A stretch of DNA of 64,000 nucleotides from Bacteroidales bacterium (GTDB lineage Bacteria > Bacteroidota > Bacteroidia > Bacteroidales > UBA4417), in assembly GCA_016707785.1 (NCBI GenBank), contig JADJGZ010000060.1, positions 62,001-126,000 of the forward strand, written 5' to 3'. The translations under genes were made by a program, and so were the position numbers. The notes below the pieces were generated by a model. The model made no database searches and had not been told where the DNA came from. It was given only the letters and a program-made list of their open reading frames with translations. Of the stretch, positions 18,697 to 27,016 are shown piece by piece. Every line of letters begins with the position of its first letter. The first letter of the stretch is position 1.

Positions 18697-20742
18697 ATGA
18701 AAACAATACTGCTTAAGTTAAGCCTGATCATTCTGCCGGTGACCTTCCTGGTTATTGGACTGAATTTCAACCGGACTTCCTTTAGTGGTGATCCGGAATA
18801 TGCGTATCTGTTGAATGGCATTAATATTGCCACTCTGCATTCAGTTGGACATACCGATAACCCCGGAACTCCTGTGCAAATCTATAGCGCTGTAGTCTTG
18901 CGCGTGGCTCACCTGTTAAATTTCAAAGAAAAAGAAGAACTTCAAACCGATATCCTTCGCAATCCGGATTATTATGTAGAGTTAGAACGAAAAATATTGG
19001 TCTCGATGAATGCGCTGATGCTTTTATTTCTCGGACTAATTTCACTTCTGCTCATCAGGAATGTTTGGTTAAGCCTTATCCTCCAGGCAACTCCCTTTAT
19101 TTCGTCAAATCTGCTTGAAATTGTGTTCACAAAAGTTTCTCCTGAACCATTGCTCGTTTTCATCATCATGATCATGATCTTACTGGTCTTGCGACTTTAT
19201 GTGGATTATGATAAGGAAAAGAAAAATTTCGCAGTGTTTTTTGGAATCATTTCCGGTGCAGGTTTAGCTACTAAGGCAACATTTCTCCCGTTGGCCATAT
19301 TACCGGTTTTATTATTAAGACAAAGAAAACATAAGCTCCTTTATCTGGCTGTGATTATCCCTTCTTTCGTACTTTTCACTTTCCCCGCTATTCCAGAGTA
19401 CCCACATATGGCAAAATGGTTTCTTGGCCTGACAACTCATACAGGCACCTATGGACAAGGAGGAACAGGGTTTATTGATTTTGGAGCCTATTTCAAAAGC
19501 CTGCCGGAAATAATTATGAATAACCTGGCAATGTCTCTAGCTCTCCTGGGTGCATTAGCACTTTGTATTTTAGTAATAGTAAAAGAAGGCCCAAAAAACC
19601 TGGTAAGCAGCAAACCGGTAAGATTTGCCATTAGCATTGCGATTATACAATTCCTGGGAATTCTGATGGTTGCCAAACATTATCACACGAATCACTATCT
19701 CATCCCATGCATTAGCCTGACTGGCCTTTTCTGGATATTCACGATCCATAGCATTAAAGAACTTCCTTCATTCCTCCCGCTTAGCATTCACAAATTTCTG
19801 GCTCCGGGTGTTTTGGTGATCATGATTCTTTTCGCAGCTTCAACAAAGAACTACCTGGAAGCTGCAAATCATGGCTACATCATCAGTAACCAGGAAACAG
19901 AAAAAGTGAATACAAGGCTAAAGACTGAATTTGCCGGTTATGTGAAAGCCTATTATTACCCTGTTTCTATCAATGTTTATTCTGCGCTTCGCTGGGGGAG
20001 TGTCTATTCGAGACAGCTCCACCTCGATGCTCTTAAAAGAATTTACCCTGAAGGAATCTTCTATGATATCCGGATTAATAGATTCCAGCTTTGGGAGGCT
20101 ACCTTGCCGGTTGAAGAATTGGTGAAGGAATACGGTCCTAAAATTCTCTTGGTTGGTGGTCCGATGTCAAAGGATGAATTGATCTCCCTTGAAAATGCTG
20201 GGCTATCCCTCAAAGAAATTTATTATGGCAGAATACAGTCAATCTATGAAGTAGATACGGCTAAATCCCAATTGTTCAGTGATGTAGGTAAACCCGAAAT
20301 TTGGAGTGCCTATTGCGGAGCAGAAAACATCAGTAATGATGAACAATGGTTCCAGGAACCAGGTTTTAAATTTCAGAACAGCAAAAATCAATCTTCCGAA
20401 CAAGTGCGGAATGGATCCTTTGCTGCCAAACTCCCCTATCGTGATACCTTTGCTATGAGTATTGAAATTGACAGTGTAACACCCGGACAACGATATAAAT
20501 TCTCAGCATGGAGAAAAGGCCCGGAAGGAACCTCTTTCCTGGTTGCTTCCTCTGTGAAAGAAGGGGAATTATATCAACAAAACGGGGAGAGTCTGAAAAC
20601 TGATGAAAAAGGATGGAGTAAAATTCTTCTTGACCTTAACATCCCTGAAAATTTCACTCCGGGAAAAATAAAATTCTACCTCTGGAATAGCACTGATGCT
20701 CCATGCTATTTCGATGACCTGACACTCACAAGGATAAAATAA
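18697..20742 (+). CDS. GT-C-like membrane glycosyltransferase with C-terminal carbohydrate-binding-like domain
   Basis: 681 residues. Residues 1-400 contain 10-11 hydrophobic helices; the first external loop has FSGDPEYAYLLNG and HTDNPGTPVQI, where Asp residues could serve as the GT-C catalytic base. Residues ~420-520 are soluble, and the last ~150 residues form a beta-rich jelly-roll-like module (YKFSAWRKGPEGT, KFYLWNSTDAPCYFDDLTL) similar to carbohydrate-binding modules. Substrates are unknown. It precedes a GT2 enzyme by 41 bases and closes the glycan locus. Confidence 0.65.
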   Translation: MKTILLKLSLIILPVTFLVIGLNFNRTSFSGDPEYAYLLNGINIATLHSVGHTDNPGTPVQIYSAVVLRVAHLLNFKEKEELQTDILRNPDYYVELERKILVSMNALMLLFLGLISLLLIRNVWLSLILQATPFISSNLLEIVFTKVSPEPLLVFIIMIMILLVLRLYVDYDKEKKNFAVFFGIISGAGLATKATFLPLAILPVLLLRQRKHKLLYLAVIIPSFVLFTFPAIPEYPHMAKWFLGLTTHTGTYGQGGTGFIDFGAYFKSLPEIIMNNLAMSLALLGALALCILVIVKEGPKNLVSSKPVRFAISIAIIQFLGILMVAKHYHTNHYLIPCISLTGLFWIFTIHSIKELPSFLPLSIHKFLAPGVLVIMILFAASTKNYLEAANHGYIISNQETEKVNTRLKTEFAGYVKAYYYPVSINVYSALRWGSVYSRQLHLDALKRIYPEGIFYDIRINRFQLWEATLPVEELVKEYGPKILLVGGPMSKDELISLENAGLSLKEIYYGRIQSIYEVDTAKSQLFSDVGKPEIWSAYCGAENISNDEQWFQEPGFKFQNSKNQSSEQVRNGSFAAKLPYRDTFAMSIEIDSVTPGQRYKFSAWRKGPEGTSFLVASSVKEGELYQQNGESLKTDEKGWSKILLDLNIPENFTPGKIKFYLWNSTDAPCYFDDLTLTRIK

Positions 20743-20783
20743 CAGATCAGTCATAAGTATACATATATAAAGACACTGAAGAA

Positions 20784-21560
20784 ATGATAATTGGCAAGAA
20801 ACTGGTGATTGTTTTACCAGCCTATAATGCAGAAAAAACCCTGGAACAAACTTATAGCGAAATTCCATTTGATATCGTTGATGAGGTCGTATTGGTCGAT
20901 GATCTGAGCCGCGATAACACGGTAGACAAGGCAACGTCTCTGGGTATCAAACATGTGATCCGCCATGAAAAAAACAAAGGCTATGGTGGTAATCAGAAAA
21001 CCTGCTATGATACAGCTCTCGAATTAGGAGGTGATATTGTCATCATGCTACATCCTGATTATCAGTATACTCCAAAGCTTATCCACAGCATGGCGTATTT
21101 GATCGCCAATGAGGTATACCCTGTAGTTCTGGGATCAAGGATCCTTGGAAATGGTGCCCTAAGAGGTGGTATGCCTATGATAAAATACATCGCAAATCGC
21201 GGCTTAACACTCATTCAGAATATTCTTGTAAATCAGAAATTATCAGAATACCATACCGGGTATCGGGCATTCTCAAAAAAGGTCCTCACAACTATTGACT
21301 ATCATGCCAATAGTGATGATTTTGTTTTTGATAACCAGATGATGTCCCAGATCATCTATGCGGGATTCCAGGTGGCTGAAGTAACCTGTCCAACCAAGTA
21401 TTTCAAGGATGCATCCTCTATAAACCTCTCCCGAAGTACGGTTTATGCCATAGGCGTTCTGAAAACCTCCCTGGTTCATTTCCTGAATAAAATGGGGTTG
21501 ATGAAATCACCTATGTATAGGAAGAAAGTCTATGGCGGATGTCTAATGTCGGATGTCTAA
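20784..21560 (+). CDS. GT2 family glycosyltransferase whose 3' end runs into a repeat block
   Basis: 258 residues, GT-A fold: LVIVLPAYNAEKTL, VVLVDDLSRDNT, KGYGGNQKTCYD, and IMLHPDYQY in the DxD position (HPD variant). Family members act as polyprenyl-phosphate or cell-wall glycosyltransferases. No membrane helix is present at the C-terminus. The last residues (GGCLMSDV) are encoded by the tandem ATGTCTA/ATGTCGG repeat that starts about 21536, so the natural end of the protein may have been altered by repeat insertion. Confidence 0.8.
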   Translation: MIIGKKLVIVLPAYNAEKTLEQTYSEIPFDIVDEVVLVDDLSRDNTVDKATSLGIKHVIRHEKNKGYGGNQKTCYDTALELGGDIVIMLHPDYQYTPKLIHSMAYLIANEVYPVVLGSRILGNGALRGGMPMIKYIANRGLTLIQNILVNQKLSEYHTGYRAFSKKVLTTIDYHANSDDFVFDNQMMSQIIYAGFQVAEVTCPTKYFKDASSINLSRSTVYAIGVLKTSLVHFLNKMGLMKSPMYRKKVYGGCLMSDV

Positions 21561-21600
21561 TGTCGGATGTCTAATGTCTAATGTCGGATTTTGGATGTCG
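21536..21600. repeat. Tandem 7-mer repeat (ATGTCTA / ATGTCGG)
   Basis: Alternating 7-base words ATGTCTA and ATGTCGG (14-base composite), degenerating into ATTTTGGATGTCGG. It begins inside the last codons of the GT2 gene. Confidence 0.8.
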
Positions 21601-21601
21601 G

Positions 21602-21797
21602 TCCGCCAGCTGGCGGATGGATTTTGAATGTCGGAATATGAGAATTTCCCGAAGGGAAGCCTTTGGCTCGATAATTCGATAATTCGGCAATTCGACAATT
21701 CGACAATTTCCCGAAGGGGGAGCCTTTGGCTTTGATTTTGGAATTGGGTCCGCCAACTGGCGGATGGATCTTGGGACTTGGTCCGCCAACTGGCGGA
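21602..21797. repeat. Repeat mosaic: palindromes, GAAGCCTTTGGC-type module and 8-mer tandem array
   Basis: Contains three copies of the hairpin TCCGCCARCTGGCGGA at 21602-21617, 21749-21764 and 21782-21797; two copies of a ~25-base module (AATTTCCCGAAGGG followed by AAGCCTTTGGC) at 21643-21667 and 21705-21730; and a five-unit 8-mer array (CGATAATT, CGGCAATT, CGACAATT) at 21669-21708. A near-identical ~62-base stretch recurs inverted at 63868-63930. No convincing coding capacity. Confidence 0.8.
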
Positions 21798-21818
21798 ATT
21801 TAGATTTTGATTGTTCTC

Positions 21819-21943
21819 CTGGCACCCGGCACCCGGCACCTTGGCACCTTGGCACCCCGGCACTCGGCACTCGGCACTCACTTTGGCACCCAGCACTCAG
21901 CACTCAGCACCCGGCACCTTGGCACCTCGGCACCCCGGCACTT
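21819..21943. repeat. Tandem 7-mer repeat (GGCACCC / GGCACTC / AGCACTC family)
   Basis: About 17 imperfect 7-base units, GGCACCC, GGCACCTT, GGCACTC and AGCACTC, directly upstream of the TrmJ-like gene. The reverse complement of the same word family forms the array at 63511-63675. Confidence 0.8.
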
Positions 21944-21976
21944 AAATTTTTAAGCTACCCAAACTTTCGAAAAATC

Positions 21977-22669
21977 ATGCAGATAATTTTCATCCTGGTC
22001 AATCCTGCTGTTCCAGCCAATGTGGGTGCTGCAGCCCGTGCAATGAAAACGATGGGATTCAGTGAGCTGCGGCTTGTTAATCCCTGCGACCATCTTTCAA
22101 AAGAAGCCAGGATGCTCGCCCATGCTTCAAATGAGGTGCTTGAGAATGCAAAAGTATTTTCATCATTAAAAGAAGCTTTGACAGATATTGATTTTGTGAT
22201 TGGTACAACTGCCCGGAGAAGGACAATCCGGAACAGGTTTGTATTATTAAGTGATATACCAGGCTTGATTTCTTCCAAAGGAAAATCAGTTTCTCAAACA
22301 GCAGTGGTATTTGGCAGTGAAGAAAGCGGCCTTAGCAACGAAGATGCCAATCAGTGTGATATCCTCTCCACCATCTCAATGGCCACAAAATACCCTTCTC
22401 TGAACCTGTCGCAGGCTGTAATGGTTTATGCCTACGAACTATCAGTACTGGCAGGGAAAAAGACACGGAAAGCTCCCGGGAAACCGAATGAACAAAGTTG
22501 GAATATCCTGAAAAAGAAAACGGAAGTACTTCTGGATGCATTGGAAATGCCAGAAGGTGACCTGGTCCGGTATAAACTATTGGAAAGAATGGCTCTCCTG
22601 AATGAAAAAGATATTTATTTACTTCATTCCATAGCTGGAAAGATCTCCTCCGGTTTGAAAAAGTCATAA
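21977..22669 (+). CDS. trmJ: TrmJ/SpoU-type RNA 2'-O-methyltransferase
   Basis: 230 residues from the ATG at 21977; the frame stays open further upstream only through repeat sequence, so the later start is chosen. SPOUT-fold motifs are FILVNPAVPANVGAAARAM (motif 1), GTTARRR, VFGSEESGLSNED (motif 2) and YPSLNLSQAVMVYAYEL (motif 3, knot). TrmJ methylates the ribose of nucleotide 32 in several tRNAs; the exact target of this protein is inferred from family resemblance. Shorter C-terminal extension than in gamma-proteobacterial TrmJ. Confidence 0.85.
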   Translation: MQIIFILVNPAVPANVGAAARAMKTMGFSELRLVNPCDHLSKEARMLAHASNEVLENAKVFSSLKEALTDIDFVIGTTARRRTIRNRFVLLSDIPGLISSKGKSVSQTAVVFGSEESGLSNEDANQCDILSTISMATKYPSLNLSQAVMVYAYELSVLAGKKTRKAPGKPNEQSWNILKKKTEVLLDALEMPEGDLVRYKLLERMALLNEKDIYLLHSIAGKISSGLKKS

Positions 22670-22741
22670 TCCTGCTTTTTTCAATGTTATATGTTCTTCC
22701 ATCTATGCAGAACTTCGTTTATAGATGCTTTCCAGAATTCA

Positions 22742-22749
22742 TACCTTTG
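22742..22749 (+). promoter_or_regulatory. Putative -7 box of nadB promoter (TACCTTTG)
   Basis: Exact TAnnTTTG match ending 23 bases before the NadB ATG at 22772, supporting that start over upstream in-frame codons. Confidence 0.4.
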
Positions 22750-22771
22750 TAATTCAAACGAAGACAGAAAA

Positions 22772-24370
22772 ATGAGAAAACATGTGGACTTCCTGGTAAT
22801 TGGAAGTGGGATAGCCGGATTAAGTTTTGCTTTAAAGGCTTCCAGGTACGGGAAGGTATGTATCGTTACAAAGAATAAGGCTGAGGAATCTGCAACCAAA
22901 TATGCTCAAGGAGGGATTGCTGCTGTGACTTATACACCTGATTCCTACGAAAAGCATATTAAAGATACCCTGATTGCAGGTGATGACCTGAATGATGAAA
23001 GAATTGTCAGGATCACCATCACCGAAGCTCCTGAAAGAGTGAAAGAGCTCGTTGAATACGGAGTTCAGTTCGACAAAAATGAAAGTGGACGTTTTGACCT
23101 GGCTAAAGAAGGAGGCCATTCCGAATTCAGGGTGTTGCATTATAAAGACCAAACAGGCCTTGAAATTGAACGAACCCTTCTAAACAAGGTCCGTGAAAAT
23201 TCAAACATTGAAATACTGGAAAACTTTTTCACCGTCGACCTGATCACCCAGCATCATTTAGGTGTGGAAGTTAACAGGAGGTCACCCGGAATTACCTGCT
23301 ACGGTGCTTATGTCTTGAATAAGAATAACAACCAGATCGATACCGTACTGGCCAAAGTCACACTAATGGCATCAGGCGGAGCCGGGAATGTGTATGCAAC
23401 AACCACCAATCCGTCGATTGCAACAGGTGATGGCATCGCAATGGTATACAGGGCTAAAGGGATTCTTGAGAAAATGGAATTTATTCAATTTCATCCTACT
23501 TCACTTTATCATCCTTCTGAAAAACCCTCCTTCCTTATCACCGAAGCACTCAGAGGGTTTGGAGCCGTATTGAGAGATATCAACGGGGATGAGTTCATGC
23601 AAAAGTATGATACAAGGCTTTCACTGGCACCAAGGGATATCGTTGCACGTGCCATTGACAATGAACTGAAAATCAGCGGGGAGGATCACCTTTATTTGGA
23701 TGCACGCCACCTGCCAAAAGAAGAATTAATGAGTCATTTCCCGGGTGTTTTTGCAAAGTGTCTGAGCATCGGGATAGATATGACCCGCGACATGATCCCT
23801 GTAGTTCCCGCAGCTCACTATGTTTGTGGTGGGATCAAGGTAGATGAATGGGGAAGAAGTACCATTCAAAACCTCTATGCTTCCGGGGAATGTGCTTCTA
23901 CCGGTCTGCATGGAGCAAATCGTCTTGCATCCAATTCCCTGCTGGAATCTCTTGTATTTTCTCATAGAGCCGTGGAACACTCTTCGAGTATATTAGATGA
24001 GATCGATTTCTGTGAAGAAATTCCCGATTGGAATGCAGAAGGTACGGTAATGAATGAGGAGATGGTTCTTATTACTCAAACGCTTAAAGAACTGCAGGGG
24101 ATTATGACCAATTATGTCGGGATTGTTCGTTCTAACCTTCGTTTGCAGAGAGCTTCCGAACGCCTGGATATTCTCAACAGGGAAACTGAAATGCTCTACA
24201 AAAAATCAATACTGATAGAGAAAATCTGTGAGGTTCGGAACCTGATAAAAGTCGCTGACCTCATCATTAGAATGGCTAAGGAAAGAAAAGAAAGCAGGGG
24301 TTTGCATTTCTCCATCGACTACCCTAAAGCCAATGAAAAAGGAACGATTTACTTCAATCCGGAAGATTGA
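22772..24370 (+). CDS. nadB: L-aspartate oxidase
   Basis: 532 residues from the ATG at 22772, the usual length. FAD-binding GSGIAG at residues 11-16; ATKYAQGGIAAV, a flavin-contacting stretch; EFIQFHPTSLY and ALRGFGAVLRD of the active site; and PAAHYVCGGIKVD, YASGECASTGLHGANRLASNSL of the succinate dehydrogenase/fumarate reductase flavoprotein family. It oxidises L-aspartate to iminoaspartate, the first step of de novo NAD synthesis; under anaerobic conditions fumarate can accept the electrons. nadA and nadC are not in the window. Confidence 0.93.
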   Translation: MRKHVDFLVIGSGIAGLSFALKASRYGKVCIVTKNKAEESATKYAQGGIAAVTYTPDSYEKHIKDTLIAGDDLNDERIVRITITEAPERVKELVEYGVQFDKNESGRFDLAKEGGHSEFRVLHYKDQTGLEIERTLLNKVRENSNIEILENFFTVDLITQHHLGVEVNRRSPGITCYGAYVLNKNNNQIDTVLAKVTLMASGGAGNVYATTTNPSIATGDGIAMVYRAKGILEKMEFIQFHPTSLYHPSEKPSFLITEALRGFGAVLRDINGDEFMQKYDTRLSLAPRDIVARAIDNELKISGEDHLYLDARHLPKEELMSHFPGVFAKCLSIGIDMTRDMIPVVPAAHYVCGGIKVDEWGRSTIQNLYASGECASTGLHGANRLASNSLLESLVFSHRAVEHSSSILDEIDFCEEIPDWNAEGTVMNEEMVLITQTLKELQGIMTNYVGIVRSNLRLQRASERLDILNRETEMLYKKSILIEKICEVRNLIKVADLIIRMAKERKESRGLHFSIDYPKANEKGTIYFNPED

Positions 24371-24422
24371 GTTGACAAACAGTCTTTTAATTCATGCCTA
24401 ATCAACAGTAAAACAAAGATCC

Positions 24423-24959
24423 ATGCCAATCATTCGCGCAGTCAAAGGAATAGAACCTAAAATAGGTAAAAACTGTTATATCGCCGAAAATGCTACCATT
24501 GTTGGTGAAGTGGAAATGGGAGATAACTGCAGCGTATGGTTTAATGCAGTGATCAGGGGGGATGTTCATTTTATTCATATCGGCAATAATGTGAATATCC
24601 AGGATGGTGCCATCATTCACTGTACCTACCAGAAGGCTCCTGTCACTATTGGCAATAATGTCTCTATCGCCCATGCAGCAATTATTCATGGATGCACCAT
24701 TCATGATAATGTACTGGTTGGAATGGGAGCTATTCTTATGGATGGTGTTGTTGTGGAAAGTAATTCCATTATTGCAGCAGGAGCAGTTGTTTCACAAGGC
24801 ACCTTGATTGAATCCGGTTCAGTTTATGCCGGGGTCCCTGCAAAAAAAATCAAGAGTATGGACCCGTCCCTCCTCGAAGGCCAGGTAAACAGGATATCAA
24901 AGAGTTATACCATGTATGCCAGCTGGCATGATCCTTCCATTCAGCCCATTACTGAATAA
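24423..24959 (+). CDS. Gamma-class carbonic anhydrase family protein (left-handed beta-helix)
   Basis: 178 residues built on hexapeptide repeats (IGKNCYIAENATIVGEVE, IGNNVNIQDGAII, SIAHAAIIHG). Histidines in DGAIIHC and IAHAAIIHG match the three zinc ligands of gamma carbonic anhydrases (YrdA/PaaY/CaiE group). Carbonic anhydrase activity is possible but many members have unknown substrates. It follows nadB by 52 bases and may share its transcript. Confidence 0.85.
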   Translation: MPIIRAVKGIEPKIGKNCYIAENATIVGEVEMGDNCSVWFNAVIRGDVHFIHIGNNVNIQDGAIIHCTYQKAPVTIGNNVSIAHAAIIHGCTIHDNVLVGMGAILMDGVVVESNSIIAAGAVVSQGTLIESGSVYAGVPAKKIKSMDPSLLEGQVNRISKSYTMYASWHDPSIQPITE

Positions 24960-25040
24960 ATCATAAGTACTGACAAATTGTCCAGGCTTTGTTTATGGCA
25001 AGCTGTTTGATCAATGTAATCAAACCAATAATAAACAAAG

Positions 25041-25715
25041 ATGTACATTCTGATTTTTATTGTCTTCATGGGACTCAGCCTTCTCATTGGCCAGGTACTG
25101 AAGTCAAAATTCCGCAAGTATTCTCAAATCCCTGTTAACCTGGGATTGACTGGTAAGGATATCGCTCTTAAAATGCTAAGGGAAAATGGCATTTTCGATG
25201 TTCAGGTAGTCTCCGTTGAAGGTCAGTTGAGTGATCACTATAATCCCCAGACAAAAACTGTTAACCTCAGCCCGGATGTATATAACCGAAGCAGTATTTC
25301 TGCAGCTGCTGTTGCAGCGCATGAATGCGGTCATGCAGTTCAGCATGCCCAGGCCTATAGTTTTCTGCAACTGAGAAGTGCTCTTGTTCCGGTCGTAAGT
25401 TTTGCAAGCAACTGGATTCAATGGGTGCTGTTGGCCGGAATACTCCTGGTGAACACTTTTCCCTCACTTTTGCTTGCAGGCATTATTCTGTTTGCACTGA
25501 CAACGCTTTTCAGTTTCATTACATTACCCGTTGAAATAGATGCAAGCAAAAGGGCTATTGCCTGGTTATCCAATAGTGGGATCACTACTATGGAAACAAA
25601 GGAATATGCAAAAGATGCGCTTAAATGGGCTGCTTATACCTATGTAGTAGCAGCATTGGCCTCTTTGGCAACATTGCTCTACTATATTTCAATTTTCGCA
25701 GGCAGGAGAAACTAA
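25041..25715 (+). CDS. YugP-type membrane zinc metallopeptidase
   Basis: 224 residues: one N-terminal helix, a catalytic HECGHAVQHA motif around residue 94, then two to three helices and a downstream VEIDASKRA giving the third zinc-ligand region. It matches the Zn_peptidase_2 (YugP) family, membrane-bound proteases of unknown substrate. The gene ends 6 bases before a strong bidirectional terminator. Confidence 0.88.
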   Translation: MYILIFIVFMGLSLLIGQVLKSKFRKYSQIPVNLGLTGKDIALKMLRENGIFDVQVVSVEGQLSDHYNPQTKTVNLSPDVYNRSSISAAAVAAHECGHAVQHAQAYSFLQLRSALVPVVSFASNWIQWVLLAGILLVNTFPSLLLAGIILFALTTLFSFITLPVEIDASKRAIAWLSNSGITTMETKEYAKDALKWAAYTYVVAALASLATLLYYISIFAGRRN

Positions 25716-25750
25716 AAAAAAACTCCGGTGATGAACCGGAGTTTTTTTTT
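25714..25750. terminator. Bidirectional rho-independent terminator
   Basis: A 9-bp perfect stem (AACTCCGGT / ACCGGAGTT) with a 5-base loop, flanked by an A-run on the left and a T-run on the right, between convergent yugP-like and ompH genes. The symmetry serves both strands. Confidence 0.93.
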
Positions 25751-25762
25751 ATCATTTCCTTT

Positions 25763-26281
25763 TTACAGGATACCCATCTTTTTCTTTACAAGCGGCATAA
25801 TATCTTCTCCACCTTCATTATAAAGCAGGAAGCCTTCCACGTTGTTAAAAATATAGGTAAATCCATTCTCCTTAGCGACATCCTGAATAGCTTTCTTAGC
25901 TTTATCAATAAACGGAGTCGTTAGTTTGGTTTCCTGATCAGCAATGTCCTGCTGAGCTGAGCCCTGGAATGATTCCATCCTCGATTGAAGATCACCAATT
26001 TCCTTTTCCTTGGTCTGCTTAATAATAGCAGACATTGTTTCCTTGTTACGGGTGTATTCATCAATTTTGGTCTGGAGTTCAGTCTGCATTGCTCCATAAG
26101 TATCCTGCAAAGTCTGAGCATACTTGTTCATAGCAGTTCTAACAGTATCCTGACCTGGCATTTGTTCGATCAGTTTACCAAAATCAACATGACCAAATTT
26201 CGGACTCTTTTGTGCGTAAGCAAGGGACGTAAAACCAACCAATACTACAATGGCAATTACTTTTACTAAGTTCTTCATCAT
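25763..26281 (-). CDS. OmpH/Skp family periplasmic chaperone
   Basis: 172 residues. Signal peptide with cleavage after LAYAQ (~residue 24), then the Skp-like start FGHVDFGKLIEQMPG and a long helical coiled-coil region (~50-130) with charged residues. Skp-type trimers hold unfolded outer-membrane proteins for BamA. It is the last gene of the bamA operon. A -7 box lies 33 bases upstream of the ATG, so it may also have its own promoter. Confidence 0.88.
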   Translation of the reverse strand: MMKNLVKVIAIVVLVGFTSLAYAQKSPKFGHVDFGKLIEQMPGQDTVRTAMNKYAQTLQDTYGAMQTELQTKIDEYTRNKETMSAIIKQTKEKEIGDLQSRMESFQGSAQQDIADQETKLTTPFIDKAKKAIQDVAKENGFTYIFNNVEGFLLYNEGGEDIMPLVKKKMGIL

Positions 26282-26313
26282 TTTCTAAATAAATGGTTAA
26301 CTAAAATGAGGCG

Positions 26314-26321
26314 CAAAGGTA
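26314..26321 (-). promoter_or_regulatory. Putative -7 box of the distal ompH gene (TACCTTTG on minus strand)
   Basis: CAAAGGTA on the plus strand, an exact TAnnTTTG match, 33 bases upstream of the ATG at 26281. Confidence 0.4.
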
Positions 26322-26364
26322 AACAATTTCATTTCAATTGAAAATGCCCTGCTGTAACCTCCTA

Positions 26365-26935
26365 CTATTTTTTGCTGTCAGAGCTCCCTTTGTCAGATCC
26401 GCCTTTGGGACTTTCCTTTTGTTTGTAGGTATAACCCAGTTTATCCAATACCTGTTCACTGATATCATATTTCGGATTGGTATAGATTAATGTGGCATTA
26501 TTGGCTTTATCAAACACAACGGCATAATTATCATCGGTAGCAATCCCTTCTATTGCAGTATATATTTTATCCTGAATGGGTTTCACCAATTCCTGGCGCT
26601 TTTTGAATAAATCACCATCCTTACCAAAACGCTTCTTCTGCAGGTCTTTGGCATCTTTCTTTTTTTACAATATCTTCTTCACGTTTCTTCTTCATATCCT
26701 CCGGCAACAAAACAGCTTCATTCTGAAAAGCTTTATACATCTTATCAATTTCTGCGAATTTTGTTTCTATTTCTTTCTGCCATTGAACAGACAATTCGTC
26801 CAGGGTAGTTTGTGCATCGGCATATTCAGGAATATTATCGAGAATATAGTCAGTATCGACGAAGGCATACTTCTGAGCCATAGAAATTCCGGCACTCAAA
26901 AGCAGACTTAAGGTGATCAAAAGGATCTTTTTCAT
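26365..26935 (-). CDS. OmpH/Skp family periplasmic chaperone, one-base frameshift
   Basis: Signal peptide MKKILLITLSLLLSAGISMA starts at the ATG 26935, followed by KYAFVDTDYILDNIPEY, typical of OmpH/Skp, and a coiled-coil. A run of seven T on the plus strand (26660-26666) breaks the frame: one base fewer restores a continuous protein of about 189 residues with KKKDAKDLQKKRFG across the junction and a C-terminal NPKYDISEQVLDKLGY. The Lys/Ser-rich tail (KGGSDKGSSDSKK) is unremarkable. Tandem ompH genes after bamA are the rule in Bacteroidota. Confidence 0.85.
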
Positions 26936-27016
26936 AACAGTTGTTGTTGTGAGAATTATTAATTTCTTTGAATTATCGTAGCAATGCTGCAAAAAGCCTG
27001 CCAAATCAAAGTGTTA

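Noticed and set aside
21543..21903. Minus-strand frames rich in QLADR/AGCRVPG words over the 21.6-kb mosaic
   Set aside because: Low-complexity products of the repeat words, no family resemblance, overlapping each other in two frames.
21764..21976. N-terminal extension of the TrmJ-like protein
   Set aside because: The frame is open through the repeats, but TrmJ homology begins at the ATG 21977.
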